Shown piece after piece: positions 25,101 through 33,687 of a stretch of 64,000 nucleotides of DNA; positions within the stretch are counted from its first letter, which is position 1, and the number at the start of each line of letters is the position of its first letter. The notes beneath the pieces were generated by a model. That model did no database searches, was not told the DNA's origin, and worked only from the letters and a program-made list of their open reading frames with translations. The stretch comes from Nocardia testacea NBRC 100365 (GTDB taxonomy: Bacteria; Actinomycetota; Actinomycetes; Mycobacteriales; Mycobacteriaceae), in contig NZ_BAGJ01000029.1 of NCBI RefSeq assembly GCF_000308775.1, positions 23,066 through 87,065 on the forward strand, in the 5' to 3' direction. Made by a program: the position numbers and the translations under genes.

Positions 25101-26720
25101 GTCGACGAAGACCTCATCGAACTCGGCCTGGACAGTATCGTCGCGCTGTCCCTGGTGAACGGGTTGCGCCGGGCCGGTATCGCGACCACACCCCGGATGA
25201 TCCTGAGCGTCGGCACCATCGCCGAACTGGCCGAGCGGGTGGACGCGGGCAGTACCGGGGACCGTCGACCGGCGACCGCGGAATACGGGGCGGTCGGGCG
25301 GGTCCCGATCCTGTCCTGGATGCACGAGTACGGCGGCTACCGGCGGTTTTCGCTGGGATCGTTGCTGGAACTGCCCGCCGGCATCACCGATCCGCAACTG
25401 CTGGCGGTATTGCAGGCGCTGCTGGACGGGCACGATCTGCTGCGGGCCCGGTTCACCGAGACCGCCACCGGATATGAGCTGTACACGCGGGAGCCGGGCG
25501 CGGTGCCCGCGGCGGAGATATTCACCGCGGTACCGGGTGGCGCGGATCTTCCCGCCGCTATCTCCGCGCAGGCGCACGCCGACGCCGGCCGGCTCGATCC
25601 GCCGGCGGGCCGGCTGGTCTATGCGACCCGGATCACCCGGCCCGGCCCGACCGATCTGCTACTGCTCACGGTGCACCACCTCGCCGTCGACCCGGTCTCC
25701 TGGTATGTGATCAGCGCGGATCTCGCCGCGAGCTGGGCCGAACTCACCGCCGATCCGGCGGTCGCGGCCGGACGGGTCTCGGTCCTGCGCCCGCCGGTCG
25801 AGCACACCGGATACCGCGAGTACGCGGCGGCCCTGCGCGCGCGCCGGGAGCTACCGGAAGTGCGCGCGCAGCGTGACTATTGGCGGCGGCAGGTGGCGCT
25901 TGCCGACCCGGTGCTCGGTCATCGCCGACCCGATCCGGCCACCGACAACTGGGGGTCCTACCGGGCGCTGCGCCTGCACACCTCGCCGGAGACCACCGCC
26001 GCGCTGCTGGAGAGCCCGGCCGCCGTCGCCGGGGTGCGTGAGTTCCTGATCGCCACTCTGGTGGTGACCTTGACGACCTGGCGGAGCGAACGCGGGCAGG
26101 ATGCCACCGGCGGGGCCTATGTCGCGATGGAGGCGCACGGCCGCGAGGACGCGGTGCTGGGCCCGGATATCGACACCTCCCATACCGTGGGCTGGTTCAC
26201 CAGTATGTTCCCGGCGCGGTTCGGGGCCGGAGTCGAACCGGTGGATCTCGCGGTGGCCGGACAGGATCCGGCCCGGGTCCGGTCCCTGCTGGCGACCGTG
26301 GCCGCCGAGGTGGCCGCTGTACCGAACAACGGCCTGGACTACGGGGTGCTGCGCTATCTGGCCGAGGATCCCGATCTGGTCGCGGCTCCCGACCCGCAGA
26401 TCCTGTTCGACTATCTGGGCCGAGTGGATCTGACCGGGACCGGCACCGCCTGGAATCCGGTCTCCGAGCACGAACTGATCGGCAACCTGCCGCTGGCACC
26501 GGAACCCGATTTCGGTCTGCGTTGCGCCCTGGACGTGCTCGCCGGTATCGGCGCGACCCCGGACGGCCCCCAGCTGGTGACCCTGCTGCGCTGGAGCGAA
26601 GCACTGTTCGCCGAAGCCGATATCGAGCGGTTCGTCGAGATCTGGCAGGACGCCACCGCGGCGCTGATCCGCGCGTTCGGCCCGGTCGACCTGAAAGCCG
26701 CCGGCCCCGTCGGGGCCTGA
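22116..26720 (+). CDS. NRPS, C-A-PCP-E
   Basis: A 1534-residue single-module NRPS ending in an epimerisation-type domain. Condensation about 20-440 (HHLLMDGWS near 148); adenylation 455-960 (FTSGSTGEPKG near 612, NCYGPTETT, YRTGDLVRR, NGKLDVRR); carrier LGLDSIVAL near 1004; then an E-type condensation relative (1065-1500) with HHLAVDPVSW near 1187 and FDYLGRVDL near 1430. Mycobactin's corresponding enzyme (MbtE) is C-A-PCP, so the E domain implies that one residue, presumably the N-hydroxylysine, is presented in D form. Hand-aligned pocket positions read D-A-Q-D-A-G-C-V; the Asp in the pocket would suit a basic side chain, but this is weak. Start ATG with GAGGAG 8 bases upstream. It is followed after 41 bases by the next NRPS. 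Confidence 0.9.
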   Translation: MTEKTKTPVADENPVPEIEDVLALSPLQEGLFSLARLAGADDLYTMQFALEITGPVDGDLLRRSIEVILRRHPNLRAAFWDRDLPKPVQIVPSSVTLPWFERNADPHEYAALAESEARTGFDLARGPALRVVWVTLPDGSHRMILTAHHLLMDGWSLGVFFREMYAIYQAGGSAAGLPAPRPYRDYIGWLAARDSVADLGKWTEHLAGAEPLILGDRADSAINTIVPETHVLRMNSEETARLRAWAGAGGLTLNTAVQYAWSVVLGRLTDRDDLVFGTTVSGRPDELVGVETMIGLFINTIPVRVRLDTGSGGAPGVLDTCRRIQREAVAMRDAGYLSLSAIQRAAGRGNLFDTLFVFENVPVGDVLRPVTLTDGTQCTVIESQGLTHYPLAVVSYLLDGELTLAVEAVPALLGHLSAADLPERLARVLRRLPDLDETGAAAPDVLLPGEQPREPVAPAPDVRDMGVAQLFAQQVAATPDALALSTAERRFTYRELAAAAHRVAAALIDRGVGAEDVVALALPRSAESVVAVLGVLAAGAAYVPLDLELPAARIESILRQARPRLVLAGAAGLDGITGLPPVLDMETAAAADPRGMTLPVPVHPQQRAYLIFTSGSTGEPKGVVGTHGALAAYFADHRERVYRPAVARLGRPLRIAHAWSLSFDASWQPLIGLFDGHANHLFDTAEMRDAGRLVAGIRRHGLDMIDTTPSMFAQLAAAGLVDEHGNVPLAVLALGGEAIGVPLWRQLGALSGTAVHNCYGPTETTVEAVVAAVTATSTVPVIGTPTAGSVGYVLDSRLRVVPDGVVGELYLSGAQLARGYIGRPAGTAERFVADPYRTGARMYRTGDLVRRLPSGELAYLGRADGQVKIRGYRIETGEIETALAGLPGVRAAAVLPYRRPGGMALAGFVTGTDPGFRADGLRGALARSLPAYMVPQRILALDALPMTGNGKLDVRRLEALAAAAADRDGSTPAGTETERAICAVIAELTGGPEPGVDEDLIELGLDSIVALSLVNGLRRAGIATTPRMILSVGTIAELAERVDAGSTGDRRPATAEYGAVGRVPILSWMHEYGGYRRFSLGSLLELPAGITDPQLLAVLQALLDGHDLLRARFTETATGYELYTREPGAVPAAEIFTAVPGGADLPAAISAQAHADAGRLDPPAGRLVYATRITRPGPTDLLLLTVHHLAVDPVSWYVISADLAASWAELTADPAVAAGRVSVLRPPVEHTGYREYAAALRARRELPEVRAQRDYWRRQVALADPVLGHRRPDPATDNWGSYRALRLHTSPETTAALLESPAAVAGVREFLIATLVVTLTTWRSERGQDATGGAYVAMEAHGREDAVLGPDIDTSHTVGWFTSMFPARFGAGVEPVDLAVAGQDPARVRSLLATVAAEVAAVPNNGLDYGVLRYLAEDPDLVAAPDPQILFDYLGRVDLTGTGTAWNPVSEHELIGNLPLAPEPDFGLRCALDVLAGIGATPDGPQLVTLLRWSEALFAEADIERFVEIWQDATAALIRAFGPVDLKAAGPVGA

Positions 26721-26761
26721 CCCGCGAACCCACACTCACGCAGTTATCTCGAAGGACAGCT

Positions 26762-29700
26762 ATGGCAGACGACATTCTCGAGCGGCGTAGGCGCTTGTTA
26801 CAGCAGCGACTCGCGGAACAGGCGATCACCTCGCCCGAACCCGCGGTGCCCGCCCGGCGCGCCGGGGACCCCGCCCCGTTGTCGGATGCGCAGCGCCGGA
26901 TGTGGTTCGTTCAGCGACTCGACCCGGACGACACCACCCTCAATATCTGTGTCGCCTACCGGCTCGACGGCGATCTGGACGCCGCGCGACTCCGGGCCGC
27001 CTTCGCCGCCGTCGTCGGACGCCACGAGATCCTGCGGACCGTCTACCAGGTCGACGAGGCGGGCGAGCCCTTTCAGATCTCCCGGGACGATATCGAGTTG
27101 TCCTGGCAGGAACACGATCTCACCGAGCTTCCGAAGAGCGGGCGGCAGCGCCGGGTCGAGGTCCTGGCCCGCCGGGAGTTCGCCCGCCCCTTCGACCTCA
27201 CCCGCGATTCACCGTTGCGCGTCACACTGGCCCGGACGGCCGTCGCCGAAAATGTGCTCATTCTGACCGTGCACCATATCTGCTGGGACGACGATTCCTG
27301 GTCGGTCTTCTTCGGCGAGATCAATGCGGCCTACCGGGGTACGGCGCTGCCGGAGCCGACGGTCCAGTACGCCGACCTGGCCGCGAGACGGGCCCGCGAC
27401 GCGGCGACCGATACCGCCGACCTCGAGTACTGGCGCGAGATGTTGACACCGCTGCCCAGCCGCCTCGAACTGCCGGGCCGATCCGCGGCGGCAGGCCACA
27501 GCCGGGACGCGGAGACCCGGGTACGCACTGTGCCGGACGGGCTGATGAGCCGGGTCGCCACGATCGGCCGGCAGTATTCGGCGACCCCGTTCACGGTGCT
27601 GCTGGCCGGGTTCCAGGCGTTGATCCGCCGCTATACCGCGGCCACCGATTTCCTGATCTCGGTGCCGGTGAGCAACCGGTCCGGGCGGGGCGCCGACGCG
27701 TTGCTCGGCTATTTCGGCAATACGGTGCTGATCCGCGCCGGCGCCGAACGCGATGCCACCTTCGCCACTCTGCTCGAATCCGCCGTCGAGACCTGCACCG
27801 GGGCATTCGCTCATCAGGGGGTGGGAGTCGAACAGGTGGTGCGCGCGGTCGGCCCCGACCGGATGGCGGGTCGGGACGGCCTGGCTCAGTTGGTGCAGCT
27901 CAGCTTCGCCATGCGCAGCGCGGTCAACGGTTTCGAACTGCCCGGCGTGCGGTCCACCGAGCTCCCGCTCGCCAATGCGGTGGCGCAGGAAGAGCTGGGA
28001 CTCATGGTGGTCGCGGCCGAATCGGGCGCCCGGGTCGAGGCAACGTACCTGACCGACCGGCTGGACCGGCGGACCGTCGATCAACTTCTCGATCACTACC
28101 TCCACCTGATGGACACCGTGCTCGCCGATCCCGGCCGCCGCCTCGCGGAGATCGATATCCTGGGCGCCGACCGCGCCGCGGTGCTCGAGGTATCGCACGG
28201 GCCGCTGGCCGAGTACGTCCCGACCACCCTGGTGGCGCAACTGCAAGCGCGAGTGGCCGCGACTCCGGACAATCCCGCGCTGGTCTCCGACGAGGTCGAA
28301 CTCAGCTATGCCGAACTCAACGCACGCGCGAACCGGCTGGCGCACTGGTTGATCGGTCAGGGAGTGGGCCCGGAGGACATCGTCGCGCTCGGCCTGGCCA
28401 CCTCGGTGGACTTCGTCGTCGCGGCCTGGGCGATCCTCAAGGCGGGCGCCGCCTATCTGCCGATCGATCCGGGCTATCCCGCGGAGCGGGTCGACTATCT
28501 GATCGGCGACGCGCGGCCGCGGCTGCTGTTCACCGAGAGCGCCTACGCCGAGGCGGTCGCCGCCGCGGAATCCCTGGCCGATACCGACCCCACCGACCGC
28601 GATCGGGTGGCGGCATTGCACCCGGGCAATATCGCCTATGTCATCTACACTTCCGGTTCCACCGGGCAGCCGAAGGGCGTTCCGGTCCCGCACGCCGCGA
28701 TCGCCGACCATCTGGCGAGTTTCGCCGCGGAATGGGAACTCACGCCCGCGGACCGGGTACTGCAGTCCACCTCGGTGAGTTTCGACGCCTCGCTCATGGA
28801 TATCTTCGTAACGCAGTACGTCGGCGCGTGCGTGGTGATCCCGAAACCCAACGCCTACCGCGATATTCCCTATGTCGCGGATCTGGTGACCCGGCACGCG
28901 GTCTCGGTACTGCACATGGTGCCCTCGATGCTGGCGACGTTCCTGATGCTGCCGGAGATCAACAACTGGACCTCCCTGCGGCATATGCCGGTGGGCGGCG
29001 AGGCGTTGCCGGGAGAGGTGGCCGACCGGTTCACCGCGCGGTTCGACGCCCAGTTGCGCAACCATTACGGCCCGACCGAGGCGGTGGTGTGTTCCACCCA
29101 TATGCCGGTCGAGGGCCCGCAGGGACCCGGGATCGTGCCGATCGGTGTCCCGAATCGGAATGTGCATCTCTACCTGCTCGACGACGCGCTGCAACTCGTA
29201 CCCAACGGGGTGGTCGGCGAGATCTACCTGGGCGGCGACCAGCTGGCCCGCGGCTATCACGACCGGGCGGCGCTGACCGCGCAACGGTTCGTCGCCGACC
29301 CGTTCCGTCCCGGCCGGCGCCTCTATCGCACGGGTGATCTGGGCCGGCGCGGGGCCGACGGGGTCATCGAATTCATCGGGCGCACCGACGAACAGGTCAA
29401 GGTGCGCGGTCACCGGATCGAACTGGGCGAGGTCGAGGCCGCGATCAGCAATCATCCGGAGGTGGCGCACGCGGTCGTGGTGGTCACCGACCATCCCTCG
29501 CTCGGCCAGATCCTGGCCGCGTACCCGGTGCCGGTCCCCGGCGCCGAACTCGACCTGGACGCGCTACGCACCCGGGTGGCGGCCCGGCTACCCGAGTACA
29601 TGGTCCCCGCGGCGTTCACGGTGATCGACCGGATCCCACTCACCACCCACGGCAAACTGGATCGCCGGGCGCTGCCCGTTCCGGAACTCACCCTGGCCCG

Positions 29701-31861
29701 GGAATTCCGGGAGCCGCGTACGCCCACCGAGCGGCGTATCGCCGAACTGTACGGCCGGTTGTTCGACCGGCCGCGGATCGGCGGCGATGATTCGTTCTTC
29801 GAACTGGGTGGCCATTCCCTGCTCGCCGCGCGACTCATCTCCATGATCCGGGCCGAATTCGGGCTCGAGATCGATATGCGGGTGCCGTTCGATACCCCGA
29901 CGGTCGGCGGTCTCGCCGCGTATATCGTCACGGAGTTCCAGAACGAGTTCGGTATCGATATCGACGATATGGCCGATTTCGACGAGGCCGACGCCGAGCC
30001 CGCGGATGACCCGGCGGCGGAGAATCCGGGTCCGGCCCGCGGCCCGGTCCGGCCCGCCCTGGTGCGTCGTGACCGTCCCGAACGCACTCCGCTGAACTAT
30101 TCACAGCGCATGTACTGGCTGCAACGGCGGATGGAAGGCGCGATCGACGGCGAGAACGTCACCTACCCGGTACGTTTCGACGGACCCCTCGATATCGAGG
30201 CGCTGCGCGCCGCGATCACCGACGTCTCGGCCCGCCACGAGTCGCTGCGTACGACCTTTCCGGAGCACGAGGGCGTTCCGTACCAGCACATCGCCCCGCC
30301 GGCGCCGGTCCCGCTGCCGGTGATCGACCTGCGCGGGGGCGGGGCCGATCCCGCCGAACGGCTGGAGACCGAACTGGCCGCCGACGCCGCCTACGTTTTC
30401 GATCTGGGCACCGAGATCCAGTTGCGGGTGCGCTTACTGGTGCTCGACGAGCACACCCATGTGCTGTCGATCCTGATGCATCACATCATCGCCGACCGCG
30501 CCTCCTGCGATATCTACGTCGAGGACTTGACCACGGCCTACCGGGCGCGGCTGGCCGGCCGGGCGCCGGATTGGCCGGAACTGGACATCCAGTTCGCCGA
30601 TTTCGCCCTCTGGCAGCGGGAGGTCTTCGACCGGGCGCCCGGGCAGGGCGCGGTGAGCGAATACGGCCGGGAACTCCTGGACTACTGGTGCGCGGCACTC
30701 GACGGAATGCCGGACGAGATCGCGGTCGCCCACGACCGTCCGCGTCCGGTCGTGCTGGCCCGCAACGGGGCGAGCGCGACCCGCGTGGTGCCCGCCGCCA
30801 CCTGGCAGGCCGCCCGGCAGCAGGCCGAAGCGGCCGGAGCCACCGATTTCATGCTGTGCCAGGCGATGAGCGCGGTGACCCTGCACGCGCTCGGCGCCGG
30901 GGACGATCTGCCGATCGGGGCCGCGGTGGCCAACCGGCTCGACGAGCAGACCGACCGGATGATCGGTCTCTTCGCGAATATGGTCGTCCTGCGCAACGAC
31001 CTCTCCGGCGATCCCACCCCGCGCGGGGTGCTGGCCCGGGTCCGGGACGCGGCGCTGGACGCGATCACCCGGCAGGGCGTGCCCTTCGAACGGCTGGTGG
31101 AGACGATCAATCCGCCGCGTACGCTCTCACGCAACCCGCTGTTCCAGGTGGTCATGCATTTCCGCCACCGGCTGCCGGCGGCAGATTTCACGGCCGACGG
31201 TGCCACCACGGTCACCAGTATCGCCAAGCACTACGAAGTGTCGTTCATGGATATCCATTTCGACTACACGGTGGAGACCAACGGCGATCTCACGACTCGT
31301 GTCGTGGTCAACACCGACCTCTACGAGCCGGCGACCGGCGCGGTCTTCGCCGATGTGCTGGCCCGGGTGGTGGAAAGCTTCGCCACCGAACCGGCCCGCC
31401 CGCTCGGTGATCTCCGGGTACTGCCGGAGGGCTGGGACACCGGACGTGTCGTGGTGCGCCACGAGCAGCCGGTCGCGATGGCCGGCGCCACCGGATCGGA
31501 CGCGACCCTGCTGACCGATACCGAGCGGACCATCGCCACATTGCTGGCCGAACTGCTCGAGATCGACGAGGTCGGGCGCGATGACGGTTTCTTCGCACTG
31601 GGCGGCGACAGCGTGATCGCGATCCAGCTCGCTTCCCGCGCGAACGAGGCCGGGCTGCCGCTGGCTCCGCAACTGCTGTTCGAATACTTCACCATCGCCG
31701 ATCTGGCCGCGGCAGTGGACGAGATCATCGCGAATCCGCCCGCGCCGGGCGCGGATTCCGGCGGCGGGTCCGAACAGCAGCATCTCGCTCCCATGGCGGC
31801 GTCGGGTCTCGATGCCGATGCGCTGAAGAATCTGCAGAGCGCCTGGTCGGCCCGGAACTGA
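26762..31861 (+). CDS. NRPS, C-A-PCP-C-PCP (terminal, MbtF-like)
   Basis: A 1699-residue NRPS. Condensation 35-460 (HHICWDDDSW near 170); adenylation 480-970 (YTSGSTGQPKG near 630, NHYGPTEAVV, YRTGDLGRR, HGKLDRR); carrier GGHSLLAARL near 1017; second condensation 1100-1530 (MHHIIADRAS near 1240); second carrier GGDSVIAIQL near 1614. MbtF, which finishes mycobactin and closes the lactam, is C-A-PCP-C; the extra terminal carrier without its own adenylation domain is unusual. It may be loaded in trans or hold the product before cyclisation. No thioesterase or reductase domain is present. The frame is open upstream of 26762 inside the previous gene, but MADDILERRRRLLQQ is the typical NRPS opening and sets the start. 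Confidence 0.9.
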   Translation: MADDILERRRRLLQQRLAEQAITSPEPAVPARRAGDPAPLSDAQRRMWFVQRLDPDDTTLNICVAYRLDGDLDAARLRAAFAAVVGRHEILRTVYQVDEAGEPFQISRDDIELSWQEHDLTELPKSGRQRRVEVLARREFARPFDLTRDSPLRVTLARTAVAENVLILTVHHICWDDDSWSVFFGEINAAYRGTALPEPTVQYADLAARRARDAATDTADLEYWREMLTPLPSRLELPGRSAAAGHSRDAETRVRTVPDGLMSRVATIGRQYSATPFTVLLAGFQALIRRYTAATDFLISVPVSNRSGRGADALLGYFGNTVLIRAGAERDATFATLLESAVETCTGAFAHQGVGVEQVVRAVGPDRMAGRDGLAQLVQLSFAMRSAVNGFELPGVRSTELPLANAVAQEELGLMVVAAESGARVEATYLTDRLDRRTVDQLLDHYLHLMDTVLADPGRRLAEIDILGADRAAVLEVSHGPLAEYVPTTLVAQLQARVAATPDNPALVSDEVELSYAELNARANRLAHWLIGQGVGPEDIVALGLATSVDFVVAAWAILKAGAAYLPIDPGYPAERVDYLIGDARPRLLFTESAYAEAVAAAESLADTDPTDRDRVAALHPGNIAYVIYTSGSTGQPKGVPVPHAAIADHLASFAAEWELTPADRVLQSTSVSFDASLMDIFVTQYVGACVVIPKPNAYRDIPYVADLVTRHAVSVLHMVPSMLATFLMLPEINNWTSLRHMPVGGEALPGEVADRFTARFDAQLRNHYGPTEAVVCSTHMPVEGPQGPGIVPIGVPNRNVHLYLLDDALQLVPNGVVGEIYLGGDQLARGYHDRAALTAQRFVADPFRPGRRLYRTGDLGRRGADGVIEFIGRTDEQVKVRGHRIELGEVEAAISNHPEVAHAVVVVTDHPSLGQILAAYPVPVPGAELDLDALRTRVAARLPEYMVPAAFTVIDRIPLTTHGKLDRRALPVPELTLAREFREPRTPTERRIAELYGRLFDRPRIGGDDSFFELGGHSLLAARLISMIRAEFGLEIDMRVPFDTPTVGGLAAYIVTEFQNEFGIDIDDMADFDEADAEPADDPAAENPGPARGPVRPALVRRDRPERTPLNYSQRMYWLQRRMEGAIDGENVTYPVRFDGPLDIEALRAAITDVSARHESLRTTFPEHEGVPYQHIAPPAPVPLPVIDLRGGGADPAERLETELAADAAYVFDLGTEIQLRVRLLVLDEHTHVLSILMHHIIADRASCDIYVEDLTTAYRARLAGRAPDWPELDIQFADFALWQREVFDRAPGQGAVSEYGRELLDYWCAALDGMPDEIAVAHDRPRPVVLARNGASATRVVPAATWQAARQQAEAAGATDFMLCQAMSAVTLHALGAGDDLPIGAAVANRLDEQTDRMIGLFANMVVLRNDLSGDPTPRGVLARVRDAALDAITRQGVPFERLVETINPPRTLSRNPLFQVVMHFRHRLPAADFTADGATTVTSIAKHYEVSFMDIHFDYTVETNGDLTTRVVVNTDLYEPATGAVFADVLARVVESFATEPARPLGDLRVLPEGWDTGRVVVRHEQPVAMAGATGSDATLLTDTERTIATLLAELLEIDEVGRDDGFFALGGDSVIAIQLASRANEAGLPLAPQLLFEYFTIADLAAAVDEIIANPPAPGADSGGGSEQQHLAPMAASGLDADALKNLQSAWSARN

Positions 31862-31869
31862 TCGGCGCC

Positions 31870-31910
31870 GGAGGTCGTCCGGCAGCCCGAGGGCTCGTCG
31901 GACGGCCTCC
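31870..31910. terminator. Hairpin between NRPS and SagB-like gene
   Basis: A long stem, GGAGGTCGTCCG paired with CGGACGGCCTCC (one G-T pair), has an inner AGCC/GGCT stem. It lies between the converging rightward NRPS and leftward SagB-like gene and can serve both directions. Confidence 0.8.
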
Positions 31911-31979
31911 CGGTGGTCAACTCACTCGAACGGTTCGGCCCGGTCGCGGATCACCGCGGCCGGGCCGGAGAGTTTCGGG

Positions 31980-33353
31980 TCACCCTGGGACGGGGGAGCC
32001 GACGATAATGCTGCCGACCCCGCATTCCTCCAGTTCGTCCACTCCGGCGGCCGCGACGAACGCGGCCGTATCGCTGAAGCCCTGGGCGCAGACACCCAGC
32101 CCCATGGCCGTCCCCGCCAGGTAGACCGTCTGCATCAGCACTCCGACATGTTTGAGAATGCTGGCGTAGGCCACCTGCTCATAGGTCCACATCACCCGTC
32201 CCGCACGCGCGGCGAGCAACAGTACGACCTGCGGTTCCGCCCCGCCGACCAGGGTCGCCGAAGTGGACCGAATCAGCCGGCCCACCTCGGGGGAGTCCGG
32301 TTCGGCGATCCGGTGCAGGGCGTGCCCGAACGAGTCGTAGTGGTACATACCGGGTTCCAGACCGGCCACGGAACGCACGATCGGATAGACCTCGATCTCG
32401 TAGACCCCGCCACCTGAGGGATAGGGGCGCGACAGCAATTCCTCGCCCGGCCCGACCGGTTTCGTCTCCCGGGTGCGGGCCGTGCGGTACAGCAACTCGG
32501 CCAGCTGGGATCGGGTGATCGGGGCGGCATCGTCGTACTCCCGGCACGAGTAGCGATCCTCCAGGACCGCGGTCAGGCTCGGGTCCGCCGCGCGCAGCGC
32601 GTCCAGGTCGGGCACCGGCAGCGCGACCGGTGTACCCGGATACGCGGGTTTGCGGGCCGGGGGCTGCGGGAATTGGCCCTTGGCCCATTTCGTGGGGCCG
32701 AAGTGTTCCCAGGTGACCGTGCGCGGGCCCAGGGTACTGCGCCGATGGAACCAGAGATCCGGTGCGCTCCAACTGCGCCGGGGGAATCGCGCGGCCTCCT
32801 GCGCCGGATCCGCGGTGAATCCGCCCCAGTGCAGATCGCCGGCGAGTCTTCGAACGAGTTCGGCCGGGAGTCCCGATTCGGCGGGGTCCTGACCGCCCAG
32901 CAGCGCGACGATCCGGGGATCAGCGATCCGCAGATCGCACCACGACAGCGGATGTTCGAGGACGAATCCGGACGTATCCCGATGCAATATCGCGAATTTC
33001 GACAGGGCGCCGGGCGCGGGTGGTGGACCGTCCGGCCGGTCCGGCGGCGTGGTGAAGGGGTCGAGGGTGTAGAGGTCGCGCTCGCCGTCCAGGACGGTGG
33101 CCGCCAGCCAGCCCTCCGCGGCCAGCTGCCCCAGCAACCGCGCCACCTCGCCGTCCGGTTCGGGTGCGAGCGCCGACAGCAGGGCCGGCCCCCGGTTGAG
33201 GGTTTTCAGCGCCTCACGGCCTGCCGCGGACAAACCGGTCAATTGCTTCTTCTGCGGGGGATTCAGCAGCACCGCCCCGCGGAAGAGGGTGAGGCAGGTT
33301 ACTCCGGTGCGTAGCGCGTACCGGAGTTGCCCGTGCGCGAGGGTGGACGACAA
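31980..33353 (-). CDS. SagB-type FMN dehydrogenase (putative oxazoline oxidase)
   Basis: A 457-residue protein with a C-terminal nitroreductase-fold SagB/ThcOx-like domain (about 260-450: RYSCREYDDAAPITRSQLAE, YPSGGGVYEIEVYP, then EQVAYASILKHVG) and an N-terminal region of about 240 residues. SagB-type enzymes oxidise thiazolines and oxazolines to azoles with FMN. Here no YcaO cyclodehydratase is nearby, but an NRPS with a Cy domain is, so the likely job is to turn the aryl-oxazoline into the aryl-oxazole typical of nocobactins. The start is TTG 33353 with GGAG 7 bases upstream, nested inside the reading frame of the small upstream ORF. A weak IdeR-like box lies 230 bp upstream. Assignment to the siderophore is inference; the fold is clear. 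Confidence 0.75.
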   Translation of the reverse strand: MSSTLAHGQLRYALRTGVTCLTLFRGAVLLNPPQKKQLTGLSAAGREALKTLNRGPALLSALAPEPDGEVARLLGQLAAEGWLAATVLDGERDLYTLDPFTTPPDRPDGPPPAPGALSKFAILHRDTSGFVLEHPLSWCDLRIADPRIVALLGGQDPAESGLPAELVRRLAGDLHWGGFTADPAQEAARFPRRSWSAPDLWFHRRSTLGPRTVTWEHFGPTKWAKGQFPQPPARKPAYPGTPVALPVPDLDALRAADPSLTAVLEDRYSCREYDDAAPITRSQLAELLYRTARTRETKPVGPGEELLSRPYPSGGGVYEIEVYPIVRSVAGLEPGMYHYDSFGHALHRIAEPDSPEVGRLIRSTSATLVGGAEPQVVLLLAARAGRVMWTYEQVAYASILKHVGVLMQTVYLAGTAMGLGVCAQGFSDTAAFVAAAGVDELEECGVGSIIVGSPVPG

Positions 33354-33525
33354 CCGCTTTCTCCGTATCGATCGAACCTGGATCGCCGCGCGGGTGCTCG
33401 TTCCACCCGTCGGCGGGTGCCGGCGCGAGCTCGTCGACGGCGCGGGACAGCGGCGTAGGTGTCCCGACGATCGCGACGACCCCGGCCGGCGACCTACCGC
33501 GGGAATGGCGCACCGTCTGCAACAT
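33214..33525 (-). CDS. Small ORF overlapping the SagB-like gene start
   Basis: A 103-residue frame with a very good start (GAGGAG 6 bases before ATG 33525). Its first 57 codons, before the overlap, have strongly G/C-biased third positions, which supports real translation. It then overlaps the SagB-like gene by 140 bases in another frame. The product (MLQTVRHSRGRSPAGVVAIV at the start) matches nothing I know and lacks a signal peptide. It could be a short leader that couples translation to the SagB-like gene, an independent small protein, or the true N-terminus of the SagB-like protein displaced by a frameshift near 33350. Confidence 0.45.
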   Translation of the reverse strand: MLQTVRHSRGRSPAGVVAIVGTPTPLSRAVDELAPAPADGWNEHPRGDPGSIDTEKAVVVHPRARATPVRATHRSNLPHPLPRGGAAESPAEEAIDRFVRGRP

Positions 33526-33583
33526 CGCCACTCCTCGGCACGGGCTGCCGGCGCGGTCTTCCGCGTGGCGTCCCCAGCATAGG

Positions 33584-33602
33584 ACAGGCTTGGCTAACTT
33601 GG
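33584..33602. promoter_or_regulatory. Weak IdeR-like box upstream of the small ORF/SagB-like unit
   Basis: A 19-bp site containing AGGCTTGGCTAAC, 12 of 19 matches to consensus. It lies 60 bp upstream of the small ORF in a region where a promoter is needed, because the M13 peptidase gene ends at 33688. The match is weaker than at the other boxes. Confidence 0.45.
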
Positions 33603-33687
33603 TTGCCCAGTGGTGGTGGACTGGGCGGTTACGGTCGCCGGATCGCGAATTGTGCGGGGAACGGAGGGCCGCCGTTCCCCGGTGGGC

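Noticed and set aside
31980..33525. A ribosomally made azole peptide cluster (SagB plus precursor)
   Set aside because: No YcaO or E1-like partner is present and the small ORF lacks a Cys/Ser/Thr-rich core; the neighbouring Cy-domain NRPS gives a simpler substrate.
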